Shown here piece by piece: positions 35,097-46,954 of a stretch of DNA of 64,000 nucleotides. Position numbers and translations under genes: made by a program. The notes beneath the pieces are model-generated. The model saw only the letters and a program-made list of their open reading frames with translations, ran no database searches and was not told the origin of the DNA. The stretch comes from Estrella lausannensis. GTDB lineage: Bacteria; Chlamydiota; Chlamydiia; Chlamydiales; Criblamydiaceae. Numbering within the stretch: position 1 is the stretch's first letter; each line of letters starts with the position of its first letter. The stretch is taken from NCBI RefSeq assembly GCF_900000175.1, contig NZ_CWGJ01000028.1, positions 158,065 through 222,064 of the forward strand, read 5' to 3'.

Positions 35097-36032
35097 GTGG
35101 GTTTTGGCAAAGCGCTTTTGCTACTGACACTCTTCTTTTTTAAGGTCTTCAATCCGCTTGTTGCCCATGACGTGTTATGGGTACAAAATCCCTATTGCGA
35201 TTTAGGGGGTGGTCTAAGAGAGGACTCTCTGTCATGGAGTATTGCCGGTCCGGACGGGACTCCCAATGTCGCGTCGTTACTGAGTTGGAAAAGCATAAGA
35301 AGTGCTGAGGTGTCGCTGGATGGGGGGTGCGCCCTGTTTAACCGCTGGCCGGTACACATCATGGCCTCGTATGGTTGGATTTACTCCGGTAAAATGGTCG
35401 ATGAAGACTTTTTTGGCGAAGACAAGAGCGATCTGTTTTTGAAAAGTCGGGCGAAAGCTTCCCGAGGGAAGGTTTTTAATCTCTCCTTTGATGCCGGCCG
35501 CACTTTTTGCTTAAAAAGGGGCATTCAGTTCACGCCTCTTGCCGGGTATCGCTTAAGCGGGCAGAACCTCAAACAGTTTCATGGTTTCACAGAGGTTAAC
35601 CTGATTGATCCTGATGATGTGGGGCCGATTGAGGGGTTAAATAGTGGTTATAATGCCAGGTGGTATGGTCCTTTTGTCGGATTTAAGGCGGATATCCCGC
35701 TCTTTGGCGGCTTTTTGGGGTTTGGTTTTGACTATCATTATCCCAGATACTCAGCGCGCGGTAAGGCTAATTTGAGAACTGACATCCTCGGCGACTACAT
35801 CCATCGTTCCCAGGGATTTGGCAAGGAGTTTTTTGCGAGATATCAAGCCGCTTTTCGCGAGTTGTGCTTATTCGAGCTCAAGCTCAAATGGGGTAAATTT
35901 TGGACAAAGCGCGGCGATGAGACCGAAACGGTGGAAACTGCAGATCAGGGACGAGTTCCTGTTAAAGTCGATTTAAATCGGGTGGAGTGGAAGTCGAAAT
36001 CGGTCTCTGCTCACCTGATTAAGAAGTTTTAG
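35097..36032 (+). CDS. Putative outer-membrane beta-barrel protein
   Basis: 311 residues from GTG 35097 with GAGGAG upstream. Signal peptide: ALLLLTLFFFKVFNPLVAHD, cleavage probably after LVA. The mature part alternates short amphipathic, aromatic-rich strands (LSWSIAGPDGTPNVASLLSW, HIMASYGWIYSGKM, FGFDYHYPRYSARG) typical of a barrel; the opening SWS...SLLSW resembles omptin-like proteins and the outer-membrane proteins described in Protochlamydia. The C-terminus lacks a textbook terminal aromatic residue (ends LIKKF, where Phe is last, so acceptable). Single gene. Confidence 0.65.
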   Translation: MGFGKALLLLTLFFFKVFNPLVAHDVLWVQNPYCDLGGGLREDSLSWSIAGPDGTPNVASLLSWKSIRSAEVSLDGGCALFNRWPVHIMASYGWIYSGKMVDEDFFGEDKSDLFLKSRAKASRGKVFNLSFDAGRTFCLKRGIQFTPLAGYRLSGQNLKQFHGFTEVNLIDPDDVGPIEGLNSGYNARWYGPFVGFKADIPLFGGFLGFGFDYHYPRYSARGKANLRTDILGDYIHRSQGFGKEFFARYQAAFRELCLFELKLKWGKFWTKRGDETETVETADQGRVPVKVDLNRVEWKSKSVSAHLIKKF

Positions 36033-36115
36033 TTCATTTTTAGGCCAAATCCGGTCCCTTTTTTCATAGCGATTTTTATGTGAATAAATATCTTGAATTA
36101 CTGTGAGAAAATCAC

Positions 36116-36144
36116 TTGCTGATCAGTAGAGAAAAAGATATAAT
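36116..36144 (+). promoter_or_regulatory. Sigma-70-type promoter of the dciA-gyrB-gyrA group
   Basis: TTGCTG (36116-36121), 17-bp spacer, TATAAT (36139-36144). A perfect -10 at ideal spacing about 36 bp before the dciA start. It is the only clear promoter upstream of this closely packed block. Confidence 0.65.
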
Positions 36145-36179
36145 GGCTTCTTCTTTTATTCCATAAGCAGAGGTCTCCT

Positions 36180-39070
<2,891 letters not shown>

Positions 39071-39094
39071 AGCCAGAAATTCCGGAGTTGATCG

Positions 39095-41581
39095 ATGTCC
39101 TACACCGAGCATGAACATATCGTAACGAGAAACGTCGAAGACGAAGTCAAGGGTAGTTACCTGCGCTACTCGATGTCTGTCATCATCTCGAGAGCCCTTC
39201 CCGATGCACGGGACGGATTGAAACCATCGCAAAGACGTATCTTGTTCGCGATGCGCCAGCTCAACTTAAGCCCAAATGCAAAGTTCCGTAAGTGCGCTAA
39301 AATCTCAGGCGACACATCCGGTGACTACCACCCGCACGGCGAACAGGTGATCTATCCGACGCTTGTCCGTATGGCTCAGGACTGGGTGATGCGGTATACG
39401 TTGATTCAGGGTCAAGGAAACTTCGGTTCCGTCGACGGTGACCCTCCCGCTGCGATGCGTTATACGGAGGCGAAGCTGACGCACGCTGCAGTCCAGTTGA
39501 TGGACGATCTCGACAAAGAGACCGTCTCGATGGTTCCGAACTACGACGAAACGAAGGTGGAGCCCTCCGTGTTTCCAGCGAAGTTTCCGAACTTGGTTTG
39601 CAACGGATCCTCCGGTATTGCAGTCGGTATGGCCACTAACATCCCACCGCACAACCTTAAGGAAGTGTGCAAAGCTGTGCAGCTCATCTTGGCCAACCCT
39701 CAGGTTACCATTGACGAGATCGCTTCCGTGATGCCCGGACCCGATTTTCCGACAGGGGGTGTCATCTGCGGACAGCGCGGCATTCGCGAAGCATACCATA
39801 CTGGAAGGGGGAAGATCATCCTCCGCGGTGTTTTGAATGTCGAAAAGGTGGAAGACAGTCATGACAGAGAGAGGATCATCATTGAAGAGATCCCTTATAA
39901 CGTCAACAAATCTAGGTTGATCGAAGCAATTGCCGATCTAATCAATTCCAAGCAGATTACTGCTATCTCGGATATCCGCGACGAGTCGGACAAAGACGGT
40001 CTCAGGATTGCCATTGATTTGAAACGGGGAGAGATCGCCGAAGTTGTCATCAACCAGCTCTATAAGTTTAGTGATCTGGAAATCACCTTTGGCTGCAACA
40101 TGCTGGCCCTCGATAAGGGTCTTCCCAAAACTATGAACATCAAACAGATGCTCACCGCATGGGTGGAGCACCGTATTGATGTTATCAAGAAGCGAACCAA
40201 CTTTGAGTTGCATAAAGCCGAAGCGCGCGCTCACATCCTTGAAGGTTACCTGAAAGCGATTGACCATCTCGACGAAGTTGTTAAGGTCATCCGCGCAAGT
40301 TCTTCTCGTGACGAGGCGAAGACCGCACTGATGAGTCAATGGGAGTTTACCGACAGGCAAGCCAACGCAGTGCTAGACTTAAGGCTTTATCAGCTTACCG
40401 GACTCGAACACGACAAGATCAACACCGAGTATCAGGATCTGCTTAAAAAAATCGAACACCTGCGCTCTGTCTTGGCCAGCGATGAGATGGTGAAGGACAT
40501 CATCCGTGAAGAGATGGACGAGTTGATTAAGCAAAGTCCGGCAGACAGGATGACGAAAATCGTCTCCTATGAGAGTGATGTTGAGATGGAGGATCTGATC
40601 GCCGATACAGAGGTTTTGATCACCATTTCGGAAGATGATTACATTAAGAGAATGCCGATAGATACCTTCCGCGAGCAAAAGCGGGGAGGTCAGGGAGTCG
40701 CAGGCGTCAAGCTTAAAAAAGAAGACGATGCGATCAAGAGCCTCTACACGGCTTCGATGCACGACTATTTGCTGATCTTTACGACTCACGGAAGATGCCT
40801 CTGGCTGAAAGTGTGGCAGATCCCGGAAGGCAGCAGGACAGCGAAAGGTAAACCGCTAATCAATCTGCTTGCAGACTTGCAGGAGAACGAACGCATCGCG
40901 ACGATCTTAAAGACTCGCAACTTTAAAGAAGAGGCGGATATCATCATGGCAACGGAGAAAGGAGTTGTCAAGCGCAGCGAACTTTCCCATTTCAGCAATC
41001 CCAGAAAGCGAGGTATTATCGCGCTCGCTATCGATGAAGGCGATGCCCTGGTAGCGGCCCGTCTGATTGGCAAGTCGGAAAAGGCGATGCTGTTCACCTA
41101 TCACGGGATGGCCGTTCGCTTTGACGAAAGCAAGGTGCGTCCGATGGGGCGGCAGGCACGCGGGGTCAAAGGTGCGACTTTGAAAGATGAGTCTGACCGT
41201 GTGATTGCTCTTGAAGTGGTCAAAGGATCTGAGTCGATCTTGGTGGTTTGTGAAAACGGATTTGGCAAGCGTTCCCAGGTAGAAGACTTTAGGGAGACAA
41301 ACAGAGGCAGCTCCGGTGTGCGCTCCATTATCACGAGTGAAAGAAATGGTAACGTGATTGCTGCCCTCCGCGTCGATGACAATGACAGCATCGTTCTGAT
41401 GAGTGCCTCCGGCCAGACGGTGCGTATCAGCATGAAAGATGTGCGCGTCATGGGCCGCAATACGCAAGGGGTCAAGCTCGCCAACGTTAAAGAGGGAGAT
41501 TCCCTGGTGAGCGTGCAGAAGCTTCAGCATGCCGACGAAGAGGTCATCGAGGCTTCGGAGCCAGCTACTACCCCGCAGTAG
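39095..41581 (+). CDS. gyrA: DNA gyrase subunit A
   Basis: Breakage-reunion subunit of gyrase, 828 residues. The catalytic Tyr123 lies in PPAAMRYTEAKLTH. LPDARDGLKPSQRRILFAM and IPPHNLKEV are standard. The quinolone-resistance region reads YHPHGEQVIYPTLVRMAQ: the position of E. coli Ser83 is Gln84 and that of Asp87 is Pro88. Six C-terminal beta-pinwheel blades end in DSLVSVQKL, and the GyrA box is present as QKRGGQGV. The tail ends in a short acidic stretch. tmk begins 5 nt after the stop. Confidence 0.97.
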   Translation: MSYTEHEHIVTRNVEDEVKGSYLRYSMSVIISRALPDARDGLKPSQRRILFAMRQLNLSPNAKFRKCAKISGDTSGDYHPHGEQVIYPTLVRMAQDWVMRYTLIQGQGNFGSVDGDPPAAMRYTEAKLTHAAVQLMDDLDKETVSMVPNYDETKVEPSVFPAKFPNLVCNGSSGIAVGMATNIPPHNLKEVCKAVQLILANPQVTIDEIASVMPGPDFPTGGVICGQRGIREAYHTGRGKIILRGVLNVEKVEDSHDRERIIIEEIPYNVNKSRLIEAIADLINSKQITAISDIRDESDKDGLRIAIDLKRGEIAEVVINQLYKFSDLEITFGCNMLALDKGLPKTMNIKQMLTAWVEHRIDVIKKRTNFELHKAEARAHILEGYLKAIDHLDEVVKVIRASSSRDEAKTALMSQWEFTDRQANAVLDLRLYQLTGLEHDKINTEYQDLLKKIEHLRSVLASDEMVKDIIREEMDELIKQSPADRMTKIVSYESDVEMEDLIADTEVLITISEDDYIKRMPIDTFREQKRGGQGVAGVKLKKEDDAIKSLYTASMHDYLLIFTTHGRCLWLKVWQIPEGSRTAKGKPLINLLADLQENERIATILKTRNFKEEADIIMATEKGVVKRSELSHFSNPRKRGIIALAIDEGDALVAARLIGKSEKAMLFTYHGMAVRFDESKVRPMGRQARGVKGATLKDESDRVIALEVVKGSESILVVCENGFGKRSQVEDFRETNRGSSGVRSIITSERNGNVIAALRVDDNDSIVLMSASGQTVRISMKDVRVMGRNTQGVKLANVKEGDSLVSVQKLQHADEEVIEASEPATTPQ

Positions 41582-41585
41582 CGTC

Positions 41586-42242
41586 ATGGGCATGAAGAAA
41601 GGTTATTTTATTACCCTGGAAGGCGGAGAGGGAAGCGGAAAGACTACGTTGGTCCAGGGACTTAAAAAATGGCTGGAATCCCAAGGATTCGAGGTCGTAT
41701 CCACAAGGGAGCCGGGTGGTACGGCGCTTGGTGAGAAAATACGCGAGATACTGCTATCTTCTCACAAGATGCGCATCGGTTCGCTAGCGGAGCTTTTTCT
41801 TTTCTTAGCTTCAAGAGCGCAGCATCTCGAAGAGATTGTTGCGCCTTCGATCAAGAGAGGCGCTGTCGTTCTTTGCGATCGATTCAATGACTCCACAGTT
41901 GCCTATCAGGGGGCCGCGAGAGGCCTTGGCGTCGATCAGGTCAGGAGCCTTTGCAGCGCAGCCTGCCGGGAGAATGTTCCTGATTGCACCCTGCTTCTCG
42001 ACATTGACCCACGAGTTGGACTTGAGCGATCGAAGGCAACGGGCAAGCTCGAAGCATCTCCGGGGGCGCATGACAGAATCGAGAGCGAAGCGTTGAATTT
42101 TCATGTGACCGTCAGAGAGGCCCTTCTTGAGGAAGCAAAGAGAGACCCCATGCGCATCAAGGTCTTGGATGCATCCCTGTCCAAAGACAAGCTTCTGAAC
42201 GATGCCTGTCATCAGCTTCAGAAGATTTTTTCGGGCGCTTAA
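41586..42242 (+). CDS. tmk: Thymidylate kinase
   Basis: Phosphorylates dTMP to dTDP. 218 residues from ATG 41586 (MGMKKGYFITLEGGEGSGKTT). The open frame begins 57 nt earlier inside gyrA, but family starts coincide with the P-loop strand, so 41586 or 41592 is chosen. P-loop EGGEGSGKTTL, STREPGGT (dTMP site), DRFNDSTVAYQGAARGL (DR motif) and LDIDPRVGLERSKATGK (lid) are intact. It directly follows gyrA and precedes holB, the order known from Chlamydia. Confidence 0.95.
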   Translation: MGMKKGYFITLEGGEGSGKTTLVQGLKKWLESQGFEVVSTREPGGTALGEKIREILLSSHKMRIGSLAELFLFLASRAQHLEEIVAPSIKRGAVVLCDRFNDSTVAYQGAARGLGVDQVRSLCSAACRENVPDCTLLLDIDPRVGLERSKATGKLEASPGAHDRIESEALNFHVTVREALLEEAKRDPMRIKVLDASLSKDKLLNDACHQLQKIFSGA

Positions 42243-42259
42243 AACAGTCAAGCAGCGAC

Positions 42260-43369
42260 ATGGACGATTTATTTTCCCATTTAATAGGCAATCAGCGGAT
42301 CAAGAGCAACTTAACGAACGCTCTGCATAAGGGAGCCTTTGGCCAATCCCTCTGTTTTCAGGGAAAAGAGGGTATCGGTAAAAGCCTTTTTGCAAGGGCT
42401 TTCGCCAAAGGTATCTTCTCGTCCGATATTCCGGGATTTTTAGCCAGGCATCCGACTGTTGCCTATACGCATCCGGATCTTGTAGAGCTCAAGCCTGCCG
42501 GAAAGATTGGTCAGCACCCGATAGAGTCGGTGAGACGCTTCTGTGAAGAGGTATACATTGCCCCTTATGAGGCACAACACAAAGTGTTTATCATCCACGA
42601 TGCGGAGAGAATGCTTCCAACCAGCGCCAACGCTCTCTTAAAAACACTGGAAGAGCCCCCGGCGGGGGTCATCATTATTTTGCTCACCGAGTCGCTGCAA
42701 TCTCTGCTGCCGACGATCAGGTCGAGGCTTCAGACTCTCTATTTTGAGTCGGTTGACAAAGAGGAGATTTCCGTTTTTTTGCAACAAAGCCATGGCTTGA
42801 GCAGAGAGGAGGCGGATAAAATCTCGTTGGAGTCTTTCGGTTCGGTTGGACGTGCGCTGAATCTCCATCGCGGTGAAAGAGACCTCTCCGAAGACTTGAT
42901 CCGCTTCCTGATGAAGGGCAGAAAGAGCTATGTCGAGCTTAAACAGTTCATCAATGAACTCGACGGAAGGCACGCTCTTAAAAGAAAGGAAGCCGAAGAA
43001 GCCCTTTTAAAGGCACTCTGCGAGACCTATCGGGAGGGCGACCTTTCTGCCAAACAGCGGCAGGAGATGGAAAAACAGGCGGAGGGCATGAGCGCAGTGG
43101 AGTCGTTGCGCGAGTCAAAAAGCATTCTCTTATCACTCCTCTTTTTTTTCAGGGATCTTCACGTGATCTACCATGGCGGGCAGGAGTCTTTTCTTGCATT
43201 CCGCGAAAATGCCTGTAAGCTCTTTGACCTCGCGACAGCAAAAGAGCCGATTCCCATCGAAAAGGTGGAGGCAGCGGTGGCCGAATCGATAATAGCGCTG
43301 GAAAGATCCACACCGCTTGCAGCGTGCCTCGAAAATTTATTTCTTAAACTCAAATTAGTACGGTTCTAA
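42260..43369 (+). CDS. holB: DNA polymerase III delta' subunit (HolB)
   Basis: Clamp-loader ATPase-like subunit, 369 residues. P-loop-like CFQGKEGIGKSLFARAFAKG, then YKVFIIHDAERM-type segment (VFIIHDAERMLPTSANALLK), TLEEPPAGVIIILLT and LPTIRSRLQTLYF. The sensor motif SRC of DnaX/HolB is SRL here. No four-cysteine zinc module is visible, as is usual for delta'. It lies 17 nt after tmk; this pair follows gyrA in Chlamydia as well. trxB begins 12 nt after the stop. Confidence 0.92.
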   Translation: MDDLFSHLIGNQRIKSNLTNALHKGAFGQSLCFQGKEGIGKSLFARAFAKGIFSSDIPGFLARHPTVAYTHPDLVELKPAGKIGQHPIESVRRFCEEVYIAPYEAQHKVFIIHDAERMLPTSANALLKTLEEPPAGVIIILLTESLQSLLPTIRSRLQTLYFESVDKEEISVFLQQSHGLSREEADKISLESFGSVGRALNLHRGERDLSEDLIRFLMKGRKSYVELKQFINELDGRHALKRKEAEEALLKALCETYREGDLSAKQRQEMEKQAEGMSAVESLRESKSILLSLLFFFRDLHVIYHGGQESFLAFRENACKLFDLATAKEPIPIEKVEAAVAESIIALERSTPLAACLENLFLKLKLVRF

Positions 43370-43381
43370 AAGGAAGTAAGC

Positions 43382-44323
43382 ATGAAAGAAGAAAACGTAG
43401 TCATTATCGGGTCTGGCCCGGCAGGGTATACAGCAGCCATTTACGCAGCCCGCGCCAATCTGAAGCCGGTCATGTTCACTGGTTTTTTCTCAGGACCAGC
43501 CGGAGGGCAGCTGATGACGACAACGGAAGTTGAAAACTATCCAGGTTTTCCGGAAGGTGTGATGGGTCCCGAGCTTGTTGACTCGTTTCGCAAGCAGGCC
43601 CTGCGTTTCGGTACAGAGATGATTGCCGATGATTGCGTCGAGATCGACCTTACCACCCACCCCTACACCGTTATCGGGAAAAAAGAGAAGCGCAAAGCCA
43701 AAGCGATCATAGTCGCCACGGGAGCTTACGCAAAAAGACTGGATATCCCGGGAACGAGAGACGGAGAGCTTTGGCAGAAAGGGGTCACCGCCTGCGCAGT
43801 TTGCGATGGGGCCATGCCCATCTTCCGCAACAGGGAACTCTACGTGATTGGCGGAGGGGATTCCGCTGTCGAGGAAGCGACGTTTCTCACCAAATTCGGC
43901 AGCAAAGTTTATATCGTCCACAGACGTGATGAGCTCCGCGCTTCAAAAATTATGAGAGAGCGGGCTCTTTCTAATCCTAAAATCGAAATACTTTGGGACA
44001 GCGTGATTGAAAAAGTGGAAGGCAATGGTAAAGTTGAGACCGTCTTGATCAAAAACGTCAAGAGCGGCAAAGAGGAGTTAAGAGAGGCTGGCGGCGTTTT
44101 CTTTGCTGTTGGTCATAAGCCAAATACAGACTTTTTAGCCGGCAAAGTTGAGCTTTACGAGAACGGATATATCAAAACACAACCGGGTACGACAAGAACT
44201 TCGGCTGAATTTGTATTTGCTTGCGGGGATGCAATGGATTATATCTATCGTCAGGCAATCACTGCCGCCGGCACAGGCTGGGGGGGGGGGCGGCACAGGC
44301 TGTATGGCTGCGCTGGATGCTGA
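43382..44323 (+). CDS. trxB: Thioredoxin reductase, C-terminal end out of frame
   Basis: FAD/NADPH enzyme that reduces thioredoxin. FAD motif [20 protein letters not shown] (residues 6-25), redox pair Cys138/Cys141 in [16 protein letters not shown] motif [15 protein letters not shown], and the FAD-binding end [20 protein letters not shown]. After that the reading frame runs into 11 G residues (44280-44290) and a repeat of GGCACAGGCTG, giving the aberrant ending [14 protein letters not shown]. The normal ending ([19 protein letters not shown]) is intact in another frame and stops at 44357. One G fewer, or two more, restores it. Deleting the 22-bp GC-rich insert gives 317 residues, the normal size. 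Cause is unresolved: slippage, mutation or assembly error. Confidence 0.9.
   Translation: MKEENVVIIGSGPAGYTAAIYAARANLKPVMFTGFFSGPAGGQLMTTTEVENYPGFPEGVMGPELVDSFRKQALRFGTEMIADDCVEIDLTTHPYTVIGKKEKRKAKAIIVATGAYAKRLDIPGTRDGELWQKGVTACAVCDGAMPIFRNRELYVIGGGDSAVEEATFLTKFGSKVYIVHRRDELRASKIMRERALSNPKIEILWDSVIEKVEGNGKVETVLIKNVKSGKEELREAGGVFFAVGHKPNTDFLAGKVELYENGYIKTQPGTTRTSAEFVFACGDAMDYIYRQAITAAGTGWGGGRHRLYGCAGC
44280..44302. repeat. Poly-G tract plus 11-bp direct repeat in trxB
   Basis: An 11-G run (44280-44290) separates two copies of GGCACAGGCTG (44270-44280 and 44292-44302). It is the only long homopolymeric G tract seen in the window and is placed so that its length decides the trxB frame. Confidence 0.85.
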
Positions 44324-44353
44324 ACGAGAACTAGCAGCCAAGGGACTTGCACA

Positions 44354-45160
44354 TTGATCAGAAGGCTCTGTTTATTATCTCTTGCCTGGGCGCCCTATGC
44401 GGGCGCCACGGATTTTTCTCCCTGGATTGGCAATAGCTTAGAGCTTCAGGGGGAGGTGGGTTATCTTTATCAACGGTTTAGAGAAGTCGACAGCGGTGAC
44501 GGCGATTTCGAGAAGAAATCAAACGGAAACCTGCTGTTTGCCGGATTAAAAGTTGCCTATCAGGATATATCAGGCGAGATAGAGCTGTTCCTGGCTAAAA
44601 CGAGTGAAATGTCCTTCGGCTTCAGTCATGCCCGGGAGACTTTTCGTTATCAACCTTATGACGAGTTGAATTGCGATCCTGTCTCTCTGGTGTTTGGCCT
44701 GTCGCTGGCAGAATCACTATCCCATTCATTGAAAGACTTCACATTTATTCATCACGGCCATTTTGAGGCCTACGCTTTTGGTTCGATCGGCAAGGAGCTG
44801 ACCACCTCGTTCAAGCGCTGGTGCTCAAGAGTCTACGGTACCGTCGGAGTGGGCGTTGCCGACATCGGATCTCCCTGGATCGACAGCTCTTGTTTTTATG
44901 AGAAAAGATGGGTTGAAGGGCATCGGGCGGGAGCCGGAGCTTCATTCGGTATGGGTTTCGGGAGAGAAAACCTCTGCCTGCACCATTTTGACGGCTATGG
45001 ACCGGTGCGCTATCGTGAAGCGAACCTCAAAGCCTATTACGTATACGATATTGATAGGTGCCATGCACTGAAGGTTCTTGCGGATGTTAGAGTTTACGCT
45101 GACAACTGTCCGAGGGCGGCTAGCATTTCAATTGCCTACCTTGCCAGTTTTGGTCTCTAA
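44354..45160 (+). CDS. Putative outer-membrane barrel protein
   Basis: 268 residues from TTG 44354, which overlaps the original trxB stop (ATTGA), with AAGGGAC upstream. The signal peptide is short: LCLLSLAWAPYAGATDF. Mature segments alternate (LLFAGLKVAYQDISGEIELF, FTFIHHGHFEAYAFG, VYGTVGVGVADIGSPW), with aromatic strand ends and a C-terminal SISIAYLASFGL. Barrel-like composition; no named family. The translational overlap suggests coupling to trxB in the intact state. A family C repeat follows the stop at once. Confidence 0.6.
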   Translation: MIRRLCLLSLAWAPYAGATDFSPWIGNSLELQGEVGYLYQRFREVDSGDGDFEKKSNGNLLFAGLKVAYQDISGEIELFLAKTSEMSFGFSHARETFRYQPYDELNCDPVSLVFGLSLAESLSHSLKDFTFIHHGHFEAYAFGSIGKELTTSFKRWCSRVYGTVGVGVADIGSPWIDSSCFYEKRWVEGHRAGAGASFGMGFGRENLCLHHFDGYGPVRYREANLKAYYVYDIDRCHALKVLADVRVYADNCPRAASISIAYLASFGL

Positions 45161-45161
45161 C

Positions 45162-45354
45162 TATACCGAAACAACTTGACGAATTGGAAATTTGGCCAGG
45201 AGGGCCTTAAGAATTTTTGTCCGGAGCGAGCGACCATTGCCGAGAGGCAAGGCGCGAGTGAGAACGAAAATTCTTAAGTATACCCAAATTTTGAGACAAT
45301 TTCGGTATAAACCCGACGAAGCCAAAGACCAATTCTTCAAGTTGTTTCGGTATA
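45162..45354. repeat. Family C palindromic element, copy 1 (carrying a solo family A end)
   Basis: 193 bp. Ends TATACCGAAACAACTTGACG and, at the right, CTTCAAGTTGTTTCGGTATA are near-perfect complements over 26 bp. Inside, CTTAAGAATTTTT and GAAAATTCTTAAG form inner arms around a core with TTGCCGAGAGGCAA. Relative to copy 2 (164 bp between TATA ends) it has 29 extra bases at 45281-45309 (TACCCAAATTTTGAGACAAT then TTCGGTATA), which is a family A right terminus. Confidence 0.8.
45281..45309. repeat. Solo family A right end inside family C copy 1
   Basis: 29 bp absent from the otherwise matching copy at 53947-54110. It shows that a family A terminus alone can become inserted or copied into another element. 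Confidence 0.7.
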
Positions 45355-45361
45355 AGGCACG

Positions 45362-45748
45362 TCAGGAGCGGGTTTGGAGTAGGGCGGTGGCTGTTGCAAA
45401 CTCTTTGCAGTGGCTGATAGAGATGAGAATATGCCCATTCCTAGTGATGGAATCGACTAGGCCTTGTGCCTTTTCAGATAAAATGACAGTGGGTTTTCCG
45501 GAAGCTTCATTGAGAATTTCTATATCCAGCCAAGACACCTCCTCGCCGATTCCGGTCCCCAGAGCTTTCGCTATGGCTTCCTTGCCTGCAAACCTTCCGG
45601 CGATTCTTGCATAGGGGGGATTGAATCGCATACAGTAATCATATTCTGAGGGGGTTAGTATTCTTCTCAGAAACGGCTCACCCCGTCGCTCGATAGACTC
45701 TCTGATTCTTTGGATTTCGATAATGTCAGTCCCAAGAGCAAGAGTCAT
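45362..45748 (-). CDS. acpS: Holo-[acyl-carrier-protein] synthase
   Basis: Transfers the phosphopantetheine group of CoA to ACP. 128 residues from ATG 45748 (MTLALGTDIIEIQRIRE). The Mg-binding Asp8 in GTDIIEI and FAGKEAIAKALGTG with the catalytic Glu are present, along with ISISHCKEFATATA at the C-terminus. The frame extends 81 nt into the preceding gene, but this start matches the family and lies 4 nt after that gene's stop. It follows the YacL-like gene on the minus strand. Confidence 0.93.
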   Translation of the reverse strand: MTLALGTDIIEIQRIRESIERRGEPFLRRILTPSEYDYCMRFNPPYARIAGRFAGKEAIAKALGTGIGEEVSWLDIEILNEASGKPTVILSEKAQGLVDSITRNGHILISISHCKEFATATALLQTRS

Positions 45749-45752
45749 AAGA

Positions 45753-46859
45753 TCAGAGGGCAAAAAAGTTTTTAGGTTGCGGCTCTTCATCTCCGACTGT
45801 ATGTGCTTTGTGATAGCTTCCTTCTGCAAGGAAATTGTCGTCGAGGGTGTTGCAGAAGATCATCCTGCCAGACGAGGTGTGCTTGACTGAGAGCACCTGC
45901 ACTTTAATGATCTCACCGATAAATTCAGCTCCCCCGTTAACGACAACCATCGTCCCGTCGTCAAGGTAACCGACGCCTTGTCGAGGCTCTTTTCCATAGC
46001 GTTGAATCTTGATGTTGAGAAACTCGCCGGACTGAGAGAGGGGCTTCAGAGCGTTGCAGAGTGTCTGGAATTTGATGATCCTTAAGTCTTCGATCTGTGA
46101 CTGCTGGATCTGACTCATATCCTGGGTTAATATGTTGGCATCGAGCACACGGGCCAGCTTGATGAGTCGTTCGTGGTGGTCTTTGATATCAGGAAAATCG
46201 GTGCTGTTAAATCTGATGCCTAGTGTAGGGATGTTCTCAAGTTTCTTGATGACTTCCAGCGCCTTTTTGGCTTTTGCTTTCTGCTGTTCATCTCCCTTTT
46301 CACTTAAGTCATAAAGTTCGGTGATCAGAAAGCGCGGAATGATCAGGTGGTGGTCTAAAAGGCCGGATGCCGCCAGGTCAATCAGTCTGGCATCACCGAG
46401 GAGAGAACCGTCCAGGATGATATCTTTTTTCTGCAAGCTGGCAGGGCTGAATTTAACAAACGGAATGCTGACATAGAACTCTTCTGCAGCTCTAGATGTC
46501 ATCATCATCGCGATATAGACTGCGGTTAAAAGGACAGATGCTTTTAGCGTGAGCAGGCTGTGGGGCGAGATAGTTGCCGGCAGTATGCTGAAAAGAGTGC
46601 CCAGGATCATGAAAATGGCCTCTGAGAGCATGAAGCCGAGGAAAAGGCCGATGATCGCAAGGTTGAGCGTGCGCAAGTTGAACTTTCGGAAGAAAACATC
46701 GGCGCCAATCAGCACGATTCCAAAAGCGGTTCCACAAAGAGTTCCCAGGAACATTGAGAGAAGTGAATACTCTTCGGAGGCCAAGATCCCATATGAAAAT
46801 CCGATGAAGACTGCCAGGCAGAAAAATATTCCCCTTAAAAAAACAAGCGATATATCCAT
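45753..46859 (-). CDS. YacL-like PIN/TRAM membrane protein
   Basis: 368 residues. Four N-terminal membrane helices (ISLVFLRGIFFCLAVFIGF, MFLGTLCGTAFGIVLIG, LNLAIIGLFLGFMLSEAIF, LLTLKASVLLTAVYIAMM), then a PIN-type domain (IILDGSLLGDARLIDL, IPRFLITELYDLSEKGD, ANILTQDMSQIQQ) with conserved acidic residues, and a C-terminal TRAM domain (QGVGYLDDGTMVVVNGG ... IIKVQVLSVKHTSSGRMIF). This is the YacL architecture of Bacillus and chlamydiae; a nuclease or RNA-related role is presumed. It precedes acpS by 4 nt and is probably co-transcribed. Confidence 0.9.
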   Translation of the reverse strand: MDISLVFLRGIFFCLAVFIGFSYGILASEEYSLLSMFLGTLCGTAFGIVLIGADVFFRKFNLRTLNLAIIGLFLGFMLSEAIFMILGTLFSILPATISPHSLLTLKASVLLTAVYIAMMMTSRAAEEFYVSIPFVKFSPASLQKKDIILDGSLLGDARLIDLAASGLLDHHLIIPRFLITELYDLSEKGDEQQKAKAKKALEVIKKLENIPTLGIRFNSTDFPDIKDHHERLIKLARVLDANILTQDMSQIQQSQIEDLRIIKFQTLCNALKPLSQSGEFLNIKIQRYGKEPRQGVGYLDDGTMVVVNGGAEFIGEIIKVQVLSVKHTSSGRMIFCNTLDDNFLAEGSYHKAHTVGDEEPQPKNFFAL

Positions 46860-46954
46860 GGTCTGTTTTCCGTTAGTTTAGCTGCAATATTCAAACACTG
46901 CCAATTCATTTTAAGGCGGTTTTGGTCAGTGTGTTTCGCTCCCATCAGGCTGTA

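Noticed and set aside
40907..41593. 228-codon minus-strand frame antisense to gyrA
   Set aside because: Mirror of a highly conserved plus-strand coding region; no start signals or domains.
45749..45829. 81-nt upstream extension of acpS
   Set aside because: Overlaps the end of the YacL-like gene; AcpS proteins begin at the GTDIIEI segment.
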